DNA of 64,000 bases, taken from Avena insularis (Eukaryota > Streptophyta > Magnoliopsida > Poales > Poaceae). The position numbers were made by a program, and so were the translations under genes. Below, piece after piece: positions 35,074 to 47,263 of the stretch. The notes beneath the pieces were generated by a model that worked only from the letters and a program-made list of their open reading frames with translations, searched no databases and was not told the origin of the DNA. Within the stretch, counting starts at the first letter, position 1. Each line of letters begins with the position of its first letter. Location of the stretch: assembly GCA_023614405.1 (NCBI GenBank), contig CM042685.1, positions 233,657,661 through 233,721,660 of the forward strand. The letters are read 5' to 3'.

Positions 35074-35885
35074 AACTTGCTCTTCTTGAGCAACCAAAGA
35101 GGCTAAGGGAACATTATTTGGATCTAAAGGAGCTTTCCCATTAACAAGCATAGCCATAATAACATCAATCTTATCACTCAAAGAGGACGTTTCTTCAACA
35201 GAATTTACCTTCTTACCATGTGGAGCTCTCTCAGTGTGCCATTCAGAATAACTAACCATCATATTATCAAGGAGTTTTGTTGCAGCACCCAAGGTGATGG
35301 TCATAAAGGTACCTCCAGCAGCTGAATCCAACAGGTTTCTTGAAGATAAGTTCAAACCTGCATAAAAAAGTCTAGATAATCATCCAAGCAGTAAGTCCAT
35401 GAGTGGGACAATTCTTAACCAAAGATTTCATTCTTTCCCAAGCTTGATCAACATGTTCATTATCAAGTTGTTTAAATTTCATAATATCACTTCTCATAGA
35501 TATAATCTTAGCAGGAGGGTAGTACTTTCCAATAAAAGCATCTTTGCACTTAATCCAAGAATCAATACTATTTCTAGGCAAGGATAGCAACTATTCTTTA
35601 GATTTTCCTCTCAAGGAGAAAAGGAAACAACTTGAGCTTAATAATATCTCCATCTACATCCTTATACTTTTACATCTCACAAAGTTCAACAAAGTTATTG
35701 AGATGGGCATCATCATCATCAGAACTAGCACCAGAAAATTGCTCTCTCATCACAAGATTCAACAAAGAAGGCTTAATTTTATAAAAGGTAGCATCAGGAG
35801 CAGGTGGAGCAATAGAAGTGCTAAGGAAATCGTTGTTGTTTGTGCTAGTGAAGTCACACAACTTGGTGTTTTCAGCAGAGTTCAT
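35074..35885 (-). pseudogene. gag: Athila-type gag fragment
   Basis: From ATG 35885 the minus strand encodes the conserved start of Triticeae Athila (Sabrina-like) gag: TFYKIKPSLLNLVMREQFSG, HLNNFVELCEM, then after stops LPRNSIDSWIKCKDAFIGKY, WERMKSLVKNCPTHGLTAW and LLDSAAGGTFMTITLGAATK. Internal stops near 35670, 35595 and 35370 are all single transitions (Gln or Trp codons). The gene is cut at 35074 by the chromovirus LTR; the rest of gag and all of pol are not found in the window. The neighbouring PBS at 36088-36105 belongs to the same element. Confidence 0.85.
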
Positions 35886-36182
35886 TTTGGCAAAAGTGGA
35901 GCAAGCCAACAGCAACAACAACTAGAGCAGGGACTAATTTTTGTGTGTTTTTATAAGAGAAAGCAAACCAAACTAAACTAATTTTTTTGGAGTTTTTGAT
36001 AAAAAGAGGCAAACAAAACCAAGCAAACCAAAAACAAAGTAAAGAGAAAGGTCGAGGAGGACTCCCCTTGTGAAGACGTCCTTAGCCTCCTCGACAACGG
36101 CGCCAGAAAATCTTTGCTGGCGTGTTGTTAACGTGGGAGCTTATTCTTCTTTTAGATCCCTGACAACGGCGCTAGAAAATCT
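35886..36182 (-). other. Athila leader with two tRNA-Asp-type PBS copies
   Basis: The minus strand carries a canonical Athila PBS, TGGCGCCGTTGTCGAGGA (36088-36105), and a second degenerate copy, TAGCGCCGTTGTCAGG (36159-36174), about 70 bases away. The stretch between them (36106-36158, containing ttgttaacgtggg) resembles sequence inside the adjacent LTR at 36793-36830. This looks like a short remnant of one LTR caught between two PBS copies. Confidence 0.6.
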
Positions 36183-38030
36183 TGATGGCGCTGCGTCAAT
36201 ATCGAGCGCTTCGTCGAGAAACCCCAAGAGCAAGGTATGATGTAGCACAGCAGCAAGTCTTCCCTCAGTAAGAAACCAAGGTTATCGAACCAGTAGGAGG
36301 AAGGAAACAACTCAAAGGTGTTGCAAGCAACGTGGAAACCTGCACAACACAAACTCAAGACTTTGCCCCAACTAACAGTGAGGTTGTCAATCTCATCGGT
36401 TGCTATAACAAAGGATTAACTGTATGGTGTGGAAGGTGATGATGGTTTGCAGCAAGTAAACAGTAACAGTGGAAGATGTATAAATGGTAAAGATTGGACC
36501 GGGTTCCATAGTTCACTAGAGGTGTTTGATGTCTACACACTTCTATTCTTGTAGACAGTTGTTGGGCCTCCAAGTGCAGAGGTTTCTAGAACAGCAGCAG
36601 GTTTCCCTTAAGTGGATTACCCAAGGTTTATCGAAGTAAGGGAGGAAGTGGTCAAAGGTATCCCTCTCAAGCAACCCTGCAATCAAGATACAAGAAGTCT
36701 CTTGTGTCCCCAACACACCCAATACACTTGTCAGGTGTATATGTGCACTAGTTCAGCGAAGAGATAGTAAAATACAAGTGGTAACGGTGCCAGAAAATAG
36801 CTTCTGACTTGTTGTTAACGTGGGGTAACGTGTGTGAGTGAGGTAAAGACTAAAGCAAGCAAACATGCAGCAGATCTAGATGCAAACGGTGTTTCAATGT
36901 TTAGAAACAAGGCCTAGGGATCATACTTTCACTAGTGAACACTCTCTTATATAAATATATTCTCTTCATGATACTACTCTTAACTACTCTCTGGTTGGAC
37001 ACTCTAATCATTGGTAGGGCTATAACAGCACTCCTCAAAGTCCTCCTTCCCCAATCTAGATAACCCCACACTGTCACCTTGAGCGCTAGATGGTTCCAAC
37101 AAACACCACAATTTCATAGAGACAACCAACTCAAAATATACTCATGATAAATATATATGTAACCTAGCTTAAGTGCCACACGCGGTGTGCACGCTGTCAC
37201 TTTCACACACGTGGGGAAAACATAGATCTATTAAAGCAAGATGAGTATTTATGTAGACTCTAGCCTAAGTGCCAACATGGCATGCACGCTGTCACTTTCA
37301 CACACATGGGGAGAGCAGAGATCTATTGAAGCACTTGAGTAACAGAGTAGATCTACTTGATTACAAAGCTCATGACCACAACAAGATCATGCATAGAGAG
37401 AGAGATGAACACATAGCTACCGGTAGAGACCTTAGCCTCGAGGAAGAACTACTCCCTCCTCATCATGGGAATCAGCAACAGCGATTGAGATGGTGGTGGA
37501 GATCGATGGAGATGGCTCCGAGGGCACTTCCCCGTCCTGGTAGGGTGCCAGAACAGAGACTTTCTGTCCCCCGAATCTCCCCTTCGGTAGCGGCGGTGTT
37601 GTGGAGGTTTTCATGGCTTTCTTCTGGATGATTTAGGGTTTTTGGGTCGGAGGCTTCTTATAGGCGAAGGAGGCAAGGTCGGTGGAGGGCCAGGGGCCCA
37701 CACCCCCTGTGGGTGCCACCAGGGATGGCTCGCCCTAGGAGGGGTGCGGCCACCCTGGTGTCCTCCTCCACCTCTGCTTCGTGGTTCCGTGTTGCTCCGG
37801 GAAAAATAGGAAGATTGGCTTTTGTCCCATCCAATTCCGAGAATATTGATTTTCTGCCTTTTCTAGAACCAAAAACAGAAGAAAACAGGCAACTAGCACT
37901 GTGGCATCTTGTTAATTGATTAGTCCAGAAAAACATATAAAAATACCTCAAAGTGTAGACAAAGCATAAGACAAATGATATAAAACAATCATGAAGCATA
38001 AAAAATTATAGATATGTTTCCGACGTATCA
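36183..38030 (-). repeat. Athila-type LTR A, 1848 bp, chimeric
   Basis: Ends match LTRs B and C (tgatggcgctgcgtc at 36183 and cgacgtatca at 38030). The middle differs and contains a PBS-like taacggtgccaga (36782-36794) and an imperfect direct duplication (about 37150-37232 and 37263-37344). On its left it serves as 5' LTR for the gag remnant; on its right as 3' LTR for the internal fragment at 38031. The frames at 37269-37631 and 37658-37999 look like LTR sequence, without domains. Confidence 0.7.
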
Positions 38031-38530
38031 AGCATCCCTAAGCTTAACTCTTGCTCGTCCTCAAGTAGGGAAGTGATAAAAAGAATAATTTTTGAGGTGA
38101 CATGCACCATCACAATCAAGATCAAACCATTAGCAAGCATTGAAAGCTGGGATCAAAGAACTCTAAACATGAGCATGAAAGATGGAGTTCTAACAGTAAG
38201 ACAATGTAATTATGCATGCAACATGAAAGACTACAAACAAAGATCATGAATAACAATGCATTGAAAGACGTTTGTTTGTTCCACATACAGAAAACATAGC
38301 ATAGTGGCATTCAGCTTGTCCCTCGTGGAGTAGCAAATAGATGCATAGGACACCTTCAAAGTTCATAAGAGTGACTAGATACAAATAGTTTAAGAACAAG
38401 CAATATCAACAATATGCATCAATCAATAAGTTTTGAGACACTACACATCGAACTAAGAATGGCAACTATGCTCTCTTAACTGGTGCCTAAAGGTAGAAGG
38501 TGGAGACTCAATATAAAAGTGGAAGAAAGG
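38031..38530 (-). repeat. Internal 3' fragment of a short Athila-type element
   Basis: Clearly similar to the start of the internal region at 40079-40570 (agcttaactc..tcgtcctc and ggtggagactcaata). It is the 3' end of an element's internal region, with the gggatg polypurine-type tract next to LTR A, and is cut at 38530 by LTR B. No coding content. Confidence 0.75.
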
Positions 38531-40078
38531 TGATGGTGCTCGACGTGGCACTTCGTTGGTAACCCAAAGCGCAGGGTGTGAAGAGCACAGCAGCAAGTTT
38601 TCCCTCAGTTGATACCGAGGTTATCAAACCAGAAGGAGGAAGGAAATGTCACACAGGTGTGGCAAGCAACGCGGAGACCTGCACAACACAAACTCAAGAC
38701 TTTGTCCCAACGAATCAGTGAGGTTGTCAAGCTCACCGGTTTGCTGCAACAAAGGATTAAACATATGGTGCGGAAGGTAATGGTGGTTTGCATCAAGTAA
38801 GCAAGTAATAGTGGAAGATGTATCAATGGTAAAGATTGGACCGTCCATAGTTCACTAGAGGTGCTCTCCTTAGATAAACAACATGGCATGAAGGGTAAAC
38901 AAATTACAGCAGGGCAATTGACAGGAACTGAGCAAGGCATAACAATGCAATTACTAGTCAGAAAGATCCCATGAGATTCGATTGGGCAATACAACAATAT
39001 ACATAGACTGCCATCCAACTGCATCTATGACTAGAAGTCCACCTTCAGGTTATCATCTGAACCCCCTCCAGTATTAAGTTGCAAGCAACAGACAACTGCT
39101 TTAAGCAAAGTGTGTAAGGTAAACAGTCCACATGTTCCATGAACAAGAGACCGTTGTTTTATCACTAGTAGCAACAGCACATCTACAACCTAAGAGATTA
39201 TTGCCACTTCCCTTGGAAAGTAGAGGCATGAACCCACTATCGAGCATAAATACTCCCTCTTGGAGTCACTAGCAACTACTTGGGAAAGATAACCACTAGC
39301 AACGGAGAGCATGCAAGATCACAAACAACACATACATGATAGAATCATAAAGACAAAACCATTAATCAAACCAACATAATAATCTCAATATCCATCGGAT
39401 CCCCGCAAACACAACATGCATGATTACAAATAGATTAGATTTTCATCATGAACGGAGCTCACAAGATCTATACATGAAAGCACAAAGGAGGAGATACAAC
39501 CATCTAGCTACTACATGGACCCATAGTCCAAGGTGGAACTACTCACGCATCATACCGGAGAGAAGGCCTCAGGGATGATCTCCCCTCCGGCAGGGTGCCA
39601 GGAAGAACTTCAGATCCCTCCCCGATCTAGGGACGATGGTGGCAGCGGCTACAGACGGTTTCGTGGATTTATGATTGGGTACCCAGGGTTTCTGCATCGG
39701 GGGCTTTTTATAGGCGAAGGGAGAGACAGAGGGGCTGGCCAGGGGAACCAAACCCTAGCTAGGCGCGGGCCCACCTATGGCCGCGCCTGGGGGGTTGGCC
39801 CCTCTGGCTCGCCTCCCCGGCTCTCCTCTGGACTTCTTGTTCCCCACGGAAGGTAATTGACTTTTTCCGTTGTCCCGTCCAATTCCGAGAATATTTCTTT
39901 ACTAACTTTTATGAAACTAAAAACAGCAGAAAACAGGCATCTGGCACTGTTGCAACTTGTTAGTAGGTTAGTACCATAAAACATGTAAAAAGCACCTCAA
40001 AGTGTGGACAAGTAAAGCAAAGTAGATACTAAACAAGCATGGAGCATCAGAAATTATAGGTACGTTTCCAACATATCA
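38531..40078 (-). repeat. Athila-type LTR B (3' LTR)
   Basis: Starts tgatggtgctcgacg and ends cgtttccaacatatca on the + strand. Roughly 93% identical to LTR C in the first 150 bases by eye. The frames at 38605-39024 and 39533-39984 are LTR sequence. Confidence 0.85.
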
Positions 40079-42792
40079 ACATCCCTAAGCTTAACTCCTT
40101 CTCGTCCTCGAGTAGGTAAGTGATAAACATAATAATTTTTGAGGAGACATGCACCCTCACAATAAAGATCCAACCATTTGCAAGCATTGAAAGCTAGGAT
40201 CAAAGAACTCTAAACATGTGCATGAAAGATGGAGTTCTAACAATAGGACATAGTAACTATGCATGCAACATGACAAGCTACAAACAAATATCATGAATAA
40301 CATGCATTGAAAAACATTTGTTTGTTTCACATACAGAAAACATATCATAGTGGAAATCATCTTATCCCTCATAGAGTGGCAATAAAATGCATAGGACACA
40401 TGCAAAGTTCACAAGGGTGACTAGAAACAAGTAGCACAAGAATAAGTAATAACACAATATGCATCAATTAATAAGCTTTGGAACACTGCACACAGAATGA
40501 CAACTATGCTCTCTTAATGGTGCCTAAAAGTAGAAGGTGGAGACTCAATAGTGGTGAAAGAAATGCCTTTTTATAAAGAAAGCAGGGATTACAAGTTTCA
40601 AAAAGAGCTTCCAAAAATTATGGTACTTGTTAGCTTTCAGCCCTCATTGCCCCTATCATAAGCATCTTGAAGTGGTTAAGGTTAAAGTGGCAAAGCTGAA
40701 GTATATGCTTGACAAAGTATAAGTTGGCAATCTCAAGTCCCTTGAATACGAGGGCCACACCTCATGCATACTCAACTTCTGTCCATGTAAGTTCTTGTCA
40801 TCGTAAGTATTTGCATATCATTAAGAACCGCCAACGGGGTACCCCTTGCACATGGTATAGGAGCTTTCCCATAACCAAAATGACAAGGCAAGCAGACAAT
40901 GAGCATCTCAACAATCTTTTTATTTGCCATATGCATAGCTTTTTATTGAGGATGCTTCATAGATAGCTCATTATGGTGATACTGCAAGTTCCCACCATGA
41001 TTAGGCATGGCTTAGGCTAGCGGCCCAGGCGTTTCTCTAACACAGAATACAAACTCCATGGACTTACAAGTCCCCTCTTTATTTCACATCGGTGACATCC
41101 ATATACAAAAGAGCATGATATCAAAAGAGTACAACAAGGTATAAGTGCAATGTTGAAAACGTTCCCCGTGATGGCACGGTTCTGCTAACTCCAACTTATA
41201 AGTGGAAGCATATACAACAAAGTTGTCACAATGGTTCAAGTTTATTAGGGGCAAAGAATAAAGTGTGCCATCAAGTTCGTGAGGGCTTTAATCACTAAGT
41301 TTTCACATAACAAAATAGTTTTTAATTGGAAGATAGTTAAAAACAAGAATATACTTGAAATGGTGTAACACACCATGCATAGGAGTTTATAGTGGACACT
41401 TTGGAAAAACTTAGTTTTTTGGGAGTTGGAGGCATGAGTAGAGCTTACTCATACAAGTGGAGGCTAGCAAAAGACTGGGAGCAACCAACTAAGAGAGCAA
41501 TAATGGCCATAATCATGCAGTGCAACAAAGCATACTAATCAAAGCAAAGAGTGGTTCTACAAGTCAAGGACTAAATGATCATAGAGGTTAATGGTAACTT
41601 GTGAGAGTCATAACATGGTGTAATCATGTGCCAAGTCAACCCAAGAAAAACATCAAAGGAGAATACCACAATACTATGCTTTTGCATGCTAAAACAACAC
41701 ATAATTTCTTCAAGGCACACTAAGCAATCCCAATTGTTTGGAACAAGACATGCTACAACAGTAATCACTAAGCATAAGGTCAAAACAACACCTAGCATGT
41801 CATGCTAAAGTCTAAGTCACATTCAATGCAAGCTCCTCTTGCACTTACAAGCAAGAACTTACTACTCCTTTCCAACACTAAGCAAACTTATTTGCAAAAC
41901 AACACAGCGAGAACGGGGGTCCAAACTACTTTATTTAAGCAAACTAAACAACCTAAGAAAAGCAAACGAAAACTAAGACGCTCCAAGAACAACACAACTG
42001 TGCATGAAACAATAAAAACGAAGTGTCTAGACAGGCCTGAGTTTTTTATTGATGAAGAAGGGGATGCCTTAGGCATTCCCAAGCTTTGACGCTTGTACCT
42101 CTTGGATATTTATTGGGGTGACACCATGGTGGCATCCCCAAGCTTGATATTTTGTCCATTCTTCATCTCATTGCATCATTCTCTCTCTACACCTGAAAAT
42201 TTTCCTTCATACAAAACTTCACACAATCTTCATTAGCAACATTAGTTTATTCAAAAGATATTAGACCACTGGCAAAGCTTTGGAACAGCAAGGCTTTTCA
42301 CTAAAAACACAAGCTACTGTAGTAAATCCTTTAAAAAGCTCAATTTACCTGAAGAGAACTCAAAAAGGAATCAATAAGAAGCAAATGCAAATAATGGCAG
42401 AAATCTGTCAAAACAGACAAGCAGGTAGAAACCAATTTTTTAGAACATCTTATGTTGCTCAAATCAAAAAGTGTTGAACTAACTAATGTTAGCTAACATA
42501 CTGAGGGATTTATTCGTAAATTTTAAGCTCAATACGAGTTACAGAGACTCCTCACGATTTTTTATGGTGAAGGACAGAAATCTGTTTCGGGACAGCAACT
42601 CCCCAAATCTTACTTCCCTCTCATTAGAGGTCATTCTTGGCACAAAAAGCAAACAAAAAGGATAAGTAGAGGTTACTACTGAAGTAATAACTTCCAAGAC
42701 TCAAGGAAACTCCTGGGTTATCTCCCAACAAGTACTTTTCTTTAACGCCTTTAAGTTAGGCTTGAAAGCTTGAGAAGATGCTCACATAAGAA
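40079..42792 (-). other. Non-coding internal region of the short Athila element
   Basis: About 2.7 kb without any recognisable domain. The left edge carries the polypurine-type gggatg next to the LTR. Only short frames occur (for example 41571-42089). There is no trace of PR, RT, RNase H or IN, which supports a non-autonomous element mobilised by a relative. Confidence 0.6.
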
Positions 42793-43845
42793 TTATGAAT
42801 TGAAGTCAAAGAGAGCATCAAGTAGCAAATTCAAAACACATTTAAGTCTAACCCACTTCCTATGCATAGGAATCTTGTACAAAAATAAGTTCACAAAGTA
42901 CAAAGTGACATGCATAGGAAGAGAAAACAAGAGTAACTTCAAAACTTTCAGCACAAAGAGAGGTGTTTTAGTACCATGAAAACTTATACAACCATACTTT
43001 CCTCTCTCATAATAATTTTTAGTAGCATCACGAATAAACTCAACAATATAGCTATCACATAAAGCATGTTTTTCATGATCTACAAACACATAATTTCTAT
43101 CAAGCTCAAAAATAGTGGGATTGAAACCTTCACAGGTTTTACCCAAAGCAGATATTTCAAAAGGATCCACAGGAACATAACATCCATCCTTCTTTGGTAA
43201 GCATGGGGGACAATCAAATAATATAAGAGGTAAAGAGTTACTCTCATTAGAAGGTAGGCATGGGTAGATCCATTCTTCCTCCTTTTGTTCATCACTCTCC
43301 TCCTCTTTTTCATCTAATGAGCTTTCAGTTTCAATAATTTCTTCTTCCATAAGCTCCTGCAAGGCATTAGTCTCTTCCATTTGTGGAAAACACTTATTAA
43401 AATATTCAAAAATATAGCCGTTGTCTTCCTTGTAATTATCAAAGAAAAATTTAAGTATCTCATAAACCCCACATTCATAAGGTGCATCATCAGTATTTTC
43501 AAGCAAACTAGCAAGTTCAAATGCACCCTTGAAAACAATAAATTCTTTAATTTGTTCCACATCATAAAAGTCATAATTTCCTTTAACATAAGAAGATATG
43601 GTAACATTATCATTATACTCACATTTAAAGGGTGGGTGTTTATACCTCCTACAGCAACAAGCTTTATTAAAGCAATAAGTAACATTATAAGTAGAGCACA
43701 CGTCTCTAGCAATAGTATTCAACTTAGCAATTTGTTTTCATAAGTGTTTCCCTTTTTGTGACAAACGGTGTTCCTTATAATAATGCTTTTGTTCTTCCGT
43801 GAACCCACCTTGCCAATAAGCACTAGTTTTAAAGAAACCATCCAT
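42793..43845 (-). pseudogene. Gag-position ORF of the short Athila element (unknown protein, about 350 codons)
   Basis: From ATG 43845 the frame reads MDGFFKTSAYWQGGFTEEQK to a stop near 43738, then continues in the same frame to 42793. Features: a Cys cluster (CFNKACCCRRYKHPPFKCEY), an aromatic region (SSYVKGNYDFYDVEQIKEF), a Glu-rich stretch (ETESSLDEKEEESDEQKEEE), a second Cys pair (FDCPPCLPKKDGC), and a hydrophobic C-terminal stretch (LFVLKVLKLLLFSLPM) that could be membrane-associated. It starts about 200 bases after the PBS, where gag should be, but shows no gag motif. I recall similar hypothetical proteins from Triticeae repeats; no function is known to me. Confidence 0.6.
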
Positions 43846-44048
43846 TGATAGAAAGCATGACCAAGCAAGGCAACAACAGATCAGCAACTAGAGCAGGAAC
43901 TAATTTTTTGTGTTTTTGAATAAGGCAAGCAAACCAAACTAGACTAATTTTTTTGGTTTTTTTGAAAAGAGGCAAACAAAACCAAGCAAAAGAAACAAAG
44001 TAAAGAGAAAGGAAGTGAAGTACTCCCCTAGTGAAGACGTCCTTGGCC

Positions 44049-44066
44049 TCCCCGGCAACGGCGCCA
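44049..44066 (-). other. Primer binding site (tRNA-Asp type) of the short Athila element
   Basis: The minus strand reads TGGCGCCGTTGCCGGGGA, the PBS typical of Athila elements, nine bases inside the LTR C edge. Confidence 0.88.
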
Positions 44067-44075
44067 GAAAGACTT

Positions 44076-45630
44076 TGATGGTGCTCGACGTGGCACTTCG
44101 TTGGTAACCCAAAGCGCAGGGTGTGAAGAGCACAGCAGCAAGTTTTCCCTCAGTTGAGACTGAGGTTATCGAACCAGAAGGAGGAAGGAAACGTCACATG
44201 AGTGTTGGAAGCAACACGGAGACCTGCACAACACAAACTCAAGACTTTGTCCCAACGAATCAGTGAGGTTGTCAAGCTCACCGGTTTGCTATAACAAAAG
44301 ATTAAACGTATGGTGTGGAAGGTAATGGTGGTTTGCAGCAAGTAAACAAGTAACAATGGAAGATGTATCAATGGTAAAGATTGGACCGCGGTCCATAGTT
44401 TACTAGAGGTGCTCTCCTTAGATAAACAACATGACATGAAGGGTAAATAAATTACAGCAGGGCAATTGACAGGAACCGAGCAAGGCATAACAATGCAATT
44501 ACTAGTCAGAAAGATCCTGTGAGGTTGATTGGGCAATGCAACAAGATACATAGACCGCCATCCAACTGCATCTATGACTAGAAGTCCACCTCAGGTTATC
44601 ATTCGAACCCCCTCCAGTATTAAGTTGCAAGCAACAGACAACTGCTTTAAGCAAAGTGTGTAAGGTAAATAGTCCACATGTTCCATAAACAAGAGACCGT
44701 TGTTTTCTCCCTAGTAGCAACAACACATCTACAACCGAATAGATTATTGTCACTTCCCTTAGAAACTAGAGGCATGAACCCACTATCGAGCATAAATACC
44801 CCCTCTTGGAGTCACTAGCAACTACTTGGCCAAGATAACCACTAGCAACAGAGAGCATGCAAGATCACAAACAACACAGACATGATAGAATGATAAAGAC
44901 AAAACCATTAATCAAATCAACATAATAATCTCAATATCCATCGGATCCCCGCAAACACAACATGCATGATTACAAATAGATTAGATCTTGATCATGAATG
45001 GAGCTCACAAGATCTATACATGAAAGCACAAAGGAGGAGATACAACCATCTAGCTACTACATGGCCCCATAGTCCAAGGTGGAACTACTCACGCATCATA
45101 CGGAGAGAAGGCCTCCGGGATGATCTCCCCTCCGGCAGGGTGCCGGGAAGAACTTCAGACCCCCCCCCCCCCCCCCGATCTAGGGATGATGGTGGCGGCG
45201 GCTACACGGTTTCGTGGATTTCTGATCGGGTTCCCAGGGTTTCTGCACCGGGGGCTTTTTATAGGCGAAGGGGAAGACAGAGGGGCCGGCCAGGGGCACC
45301 AAACCCTAGCTAGGCGCGGGCCCACCTGTGGCCGCGCCTGGGGGGTTTGGCCCCTCTGGCTCGCCTCCCCGACTCTCCTCTGGACTTCTTGTTTCCTACG
45401 GAAAGTAATTGACTTTGTCCTTTATCACGTCCAATTCGAAGAATATTTCTTTACTAACTTTTCTGAAACCAAAAACAGCAGAAAACAGACATCTGCTACT
45501 GTTGCAACTTGTTAGTAGGTTAGTACCAGAAAACATGTAAAAAGCACCTCAAAGTGTGGACAAGTAAAGCAAAGTAGATACTAAACAAGCATGGAACATC
45601 AAAAATTATAGATACGTTTCTAACGTATCA
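44076..45630 (-). repeat. Athila-type LTR C (5' LTR)
   Basis: Starts tgatggtgctcgacg and ends cgtttctaacgtatca on the + strand, next to the PBS. It carries a run of 17 C (45160-45176) where LTR B has cccctccccgat-type sequence. Frames at 44966-45515 are not genes. Confidence 0.87.
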
Positions 45631-47094
45631 TTGCACTCTTGGGGAACATGGCATAGTGTATTGTAACTTGGCCGCTTGGCCCTTCTTATACGAAATGTTA
45701 CGTCTTTAGCCCTTTTTGTACGAAATGACAGATCTTTAGAAGCGTATCGTTGAAAATAAATCTATCTATTGTATACTAAAAGCAATATAAGGTTGTTTTT
45801 CGAGGCACCTGATTAATCCACAACATCACCTAAATTATATTAATTGTTAGATCTATAATTTACGGTTAAGATTTAGAGTAACTGCGTAACTTATTGGGAG
45901 TCCCCCTGACTTACGTTTATCTATCACGTGTCAAAGAAAAATTACGAACGGTCATTAATTCCAGTGGACCATTATAATTTACGTAGAAGGGAAACAACCG
46001 AGATTTGATTTGGAATTCTGACTTCCGTTTACGTGTCACATGTCACGTGTCGAGGAAAAAATACCAATGAACATTGATTCTGGTGGACCCTTTGATTTGC
46101 AATTAAAGTGCCAACGTGTGGGCCTGTTATATATGGTCTACGCAGTTCATGTTCCCACGTAAGGACGGGGCATGCTAATTCTGGCGAGCTGCTAACCATC
46201 ATTATCGATTCAGACCTAAACCCTCATCGTATTTTTTTTTGCGAACAAAAACCCTCATCATCTCTTTTCGCAGCCACAATCCACAATGTTGACGAGCACA
46301 GGCACGCTCTAGTTCCAGTTGGCGACTTGGCACCCATACATCAACGGAGCCGTGGACAGGGATGCACGACCCTTGCGCGCATATGTGTGCATCATCATCC
46401 CATATGTATACGAGACGAACAGCAGCTAGCGACTTGCAGTAATTCAGTGTTACCGGGTACCACTTCATGCCAGGAGGTCAAGGTTTCCTGGACTGCTCCT
46501 AATTCAATTTTCACTTTAGCAATATTATGATAGGAGTTTGTTTTCTGTCGAGCTACTTGTTTTTCTTTTTTAGGGTAGAACTGCTGACTCTCTTTGGCGT
46601 CAAAACTGTAGTTCTACATATGTGCACGGATAAATGATTCTCAATCTAAACCAAAGTTGGAGCTTAAAATTAAGATTTTTGTATAATATAATTCTTGAAT
46701 TATTATTTTCATAAATGGGAAACATGCTATGTTGTTTCTATACATATTACACTTGGTACAAATTGAAATTAAGAGTTCATATACATTACTATCTTACGAG
46801 GTTAAATATTTATTCATTTTGTCATACACACGACATGCATTCAGTCTGAACAAACTACATGTCCGCACATGTTCCGTTAATTTTCTTACTTAATTTATTA
46901 GGATAAACAAACACAAAATAAAGTCAGTATTTTCATTCAATCCTAACCATTATATTGCCCTTATTCCATATCTTTACCTAAATTCTGCAACTCCTTGAAA
47001 TCTCAAGTGCATACTAACCCTAGCAAAGAAATGTAATGGAACGGCCAATGTCAAAGAGTTTTGAGGAAGAGTTGTAGCAATGCAATAGGAAGTA
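45631..47094. other. Intergenic DNA without recognisable gene
   Basis: AT-rich, with no coding frame I can support; the 140-codon + frame at 46108-46530 has no motif. It contains a diverged direct repeat with a CACGTG core (45906-45985 and 46018-46105) and a possible Helitron-like start (tctatctattgtatac at 45761) that I could not confirm. Confidence 0.5.
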
Positions 47095-47263
47095 CTCCCT
47101 CTGTTCATAAATATAAGATATTTTAGCTTTGTGAAATAAATGTACCTAGACGCTTTTAAGTGTATAGGTTCAGTCCGAACCTCTACTAACTAATACACTA
47201 AAAGACGTCTAGATACATTTGATTCACAAAGCTAAAACATCTTATATTATTAAACGGAGGGAG
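47095..47263. mobile_element. Stowaway-type MITE, 169 bp
   Basis: Starts ctccctctgttcataaat and ends with the inverted equivalent acggagggag, with TA on both sides (47093-47094 and 47264-47265). The two halves fold on each other (aaatataagatattttagct versus gctaaaacatcttat). These are the hallmarks of Stowaway (Tc1/mariner-derived) MITEs in Triticeae. Confidence 0.93.

Larger units (their letters stand above)
38531..45630 (-). mobile_element. Short (non-autonomous) Athila-type retrotransposon, 7.1 kb
   Basis: LTR B (38531-40078, 1548 bp) and LTR C (44076-45630, 1555 bp) flank about 4 kb of internal sequence with a tRNA-Asp PBS (44049-44066) and a single ORF in place of gag-pol. The LTR start on the minus strand (TGATACGTT..GAAACGTATC) is of the Sabrina/Wham type. 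The flanks AAAGG (left) and TTGCA (right) do not match, so the outer ends come from different insertions or a recombination. Confidence 0.8.

Noticed and set aside
37269..37999. Frames of 113-120 codons on both strands
   Set aside because: Inside Athila LTR A; LTR sequence only.
45761..46435. Possible Helitron: tctatctattgtatactaaaagc-type start between A and T-rich DNA
   Set aside because: No hairpin followed by CTRR at a credible 3' end was found, so I do not call it.
46108..46530. 140-codon + strand frame in intergenic DNA
   Set aside because: Unusual composition but no motif, and no promoter or conservation evidence available.
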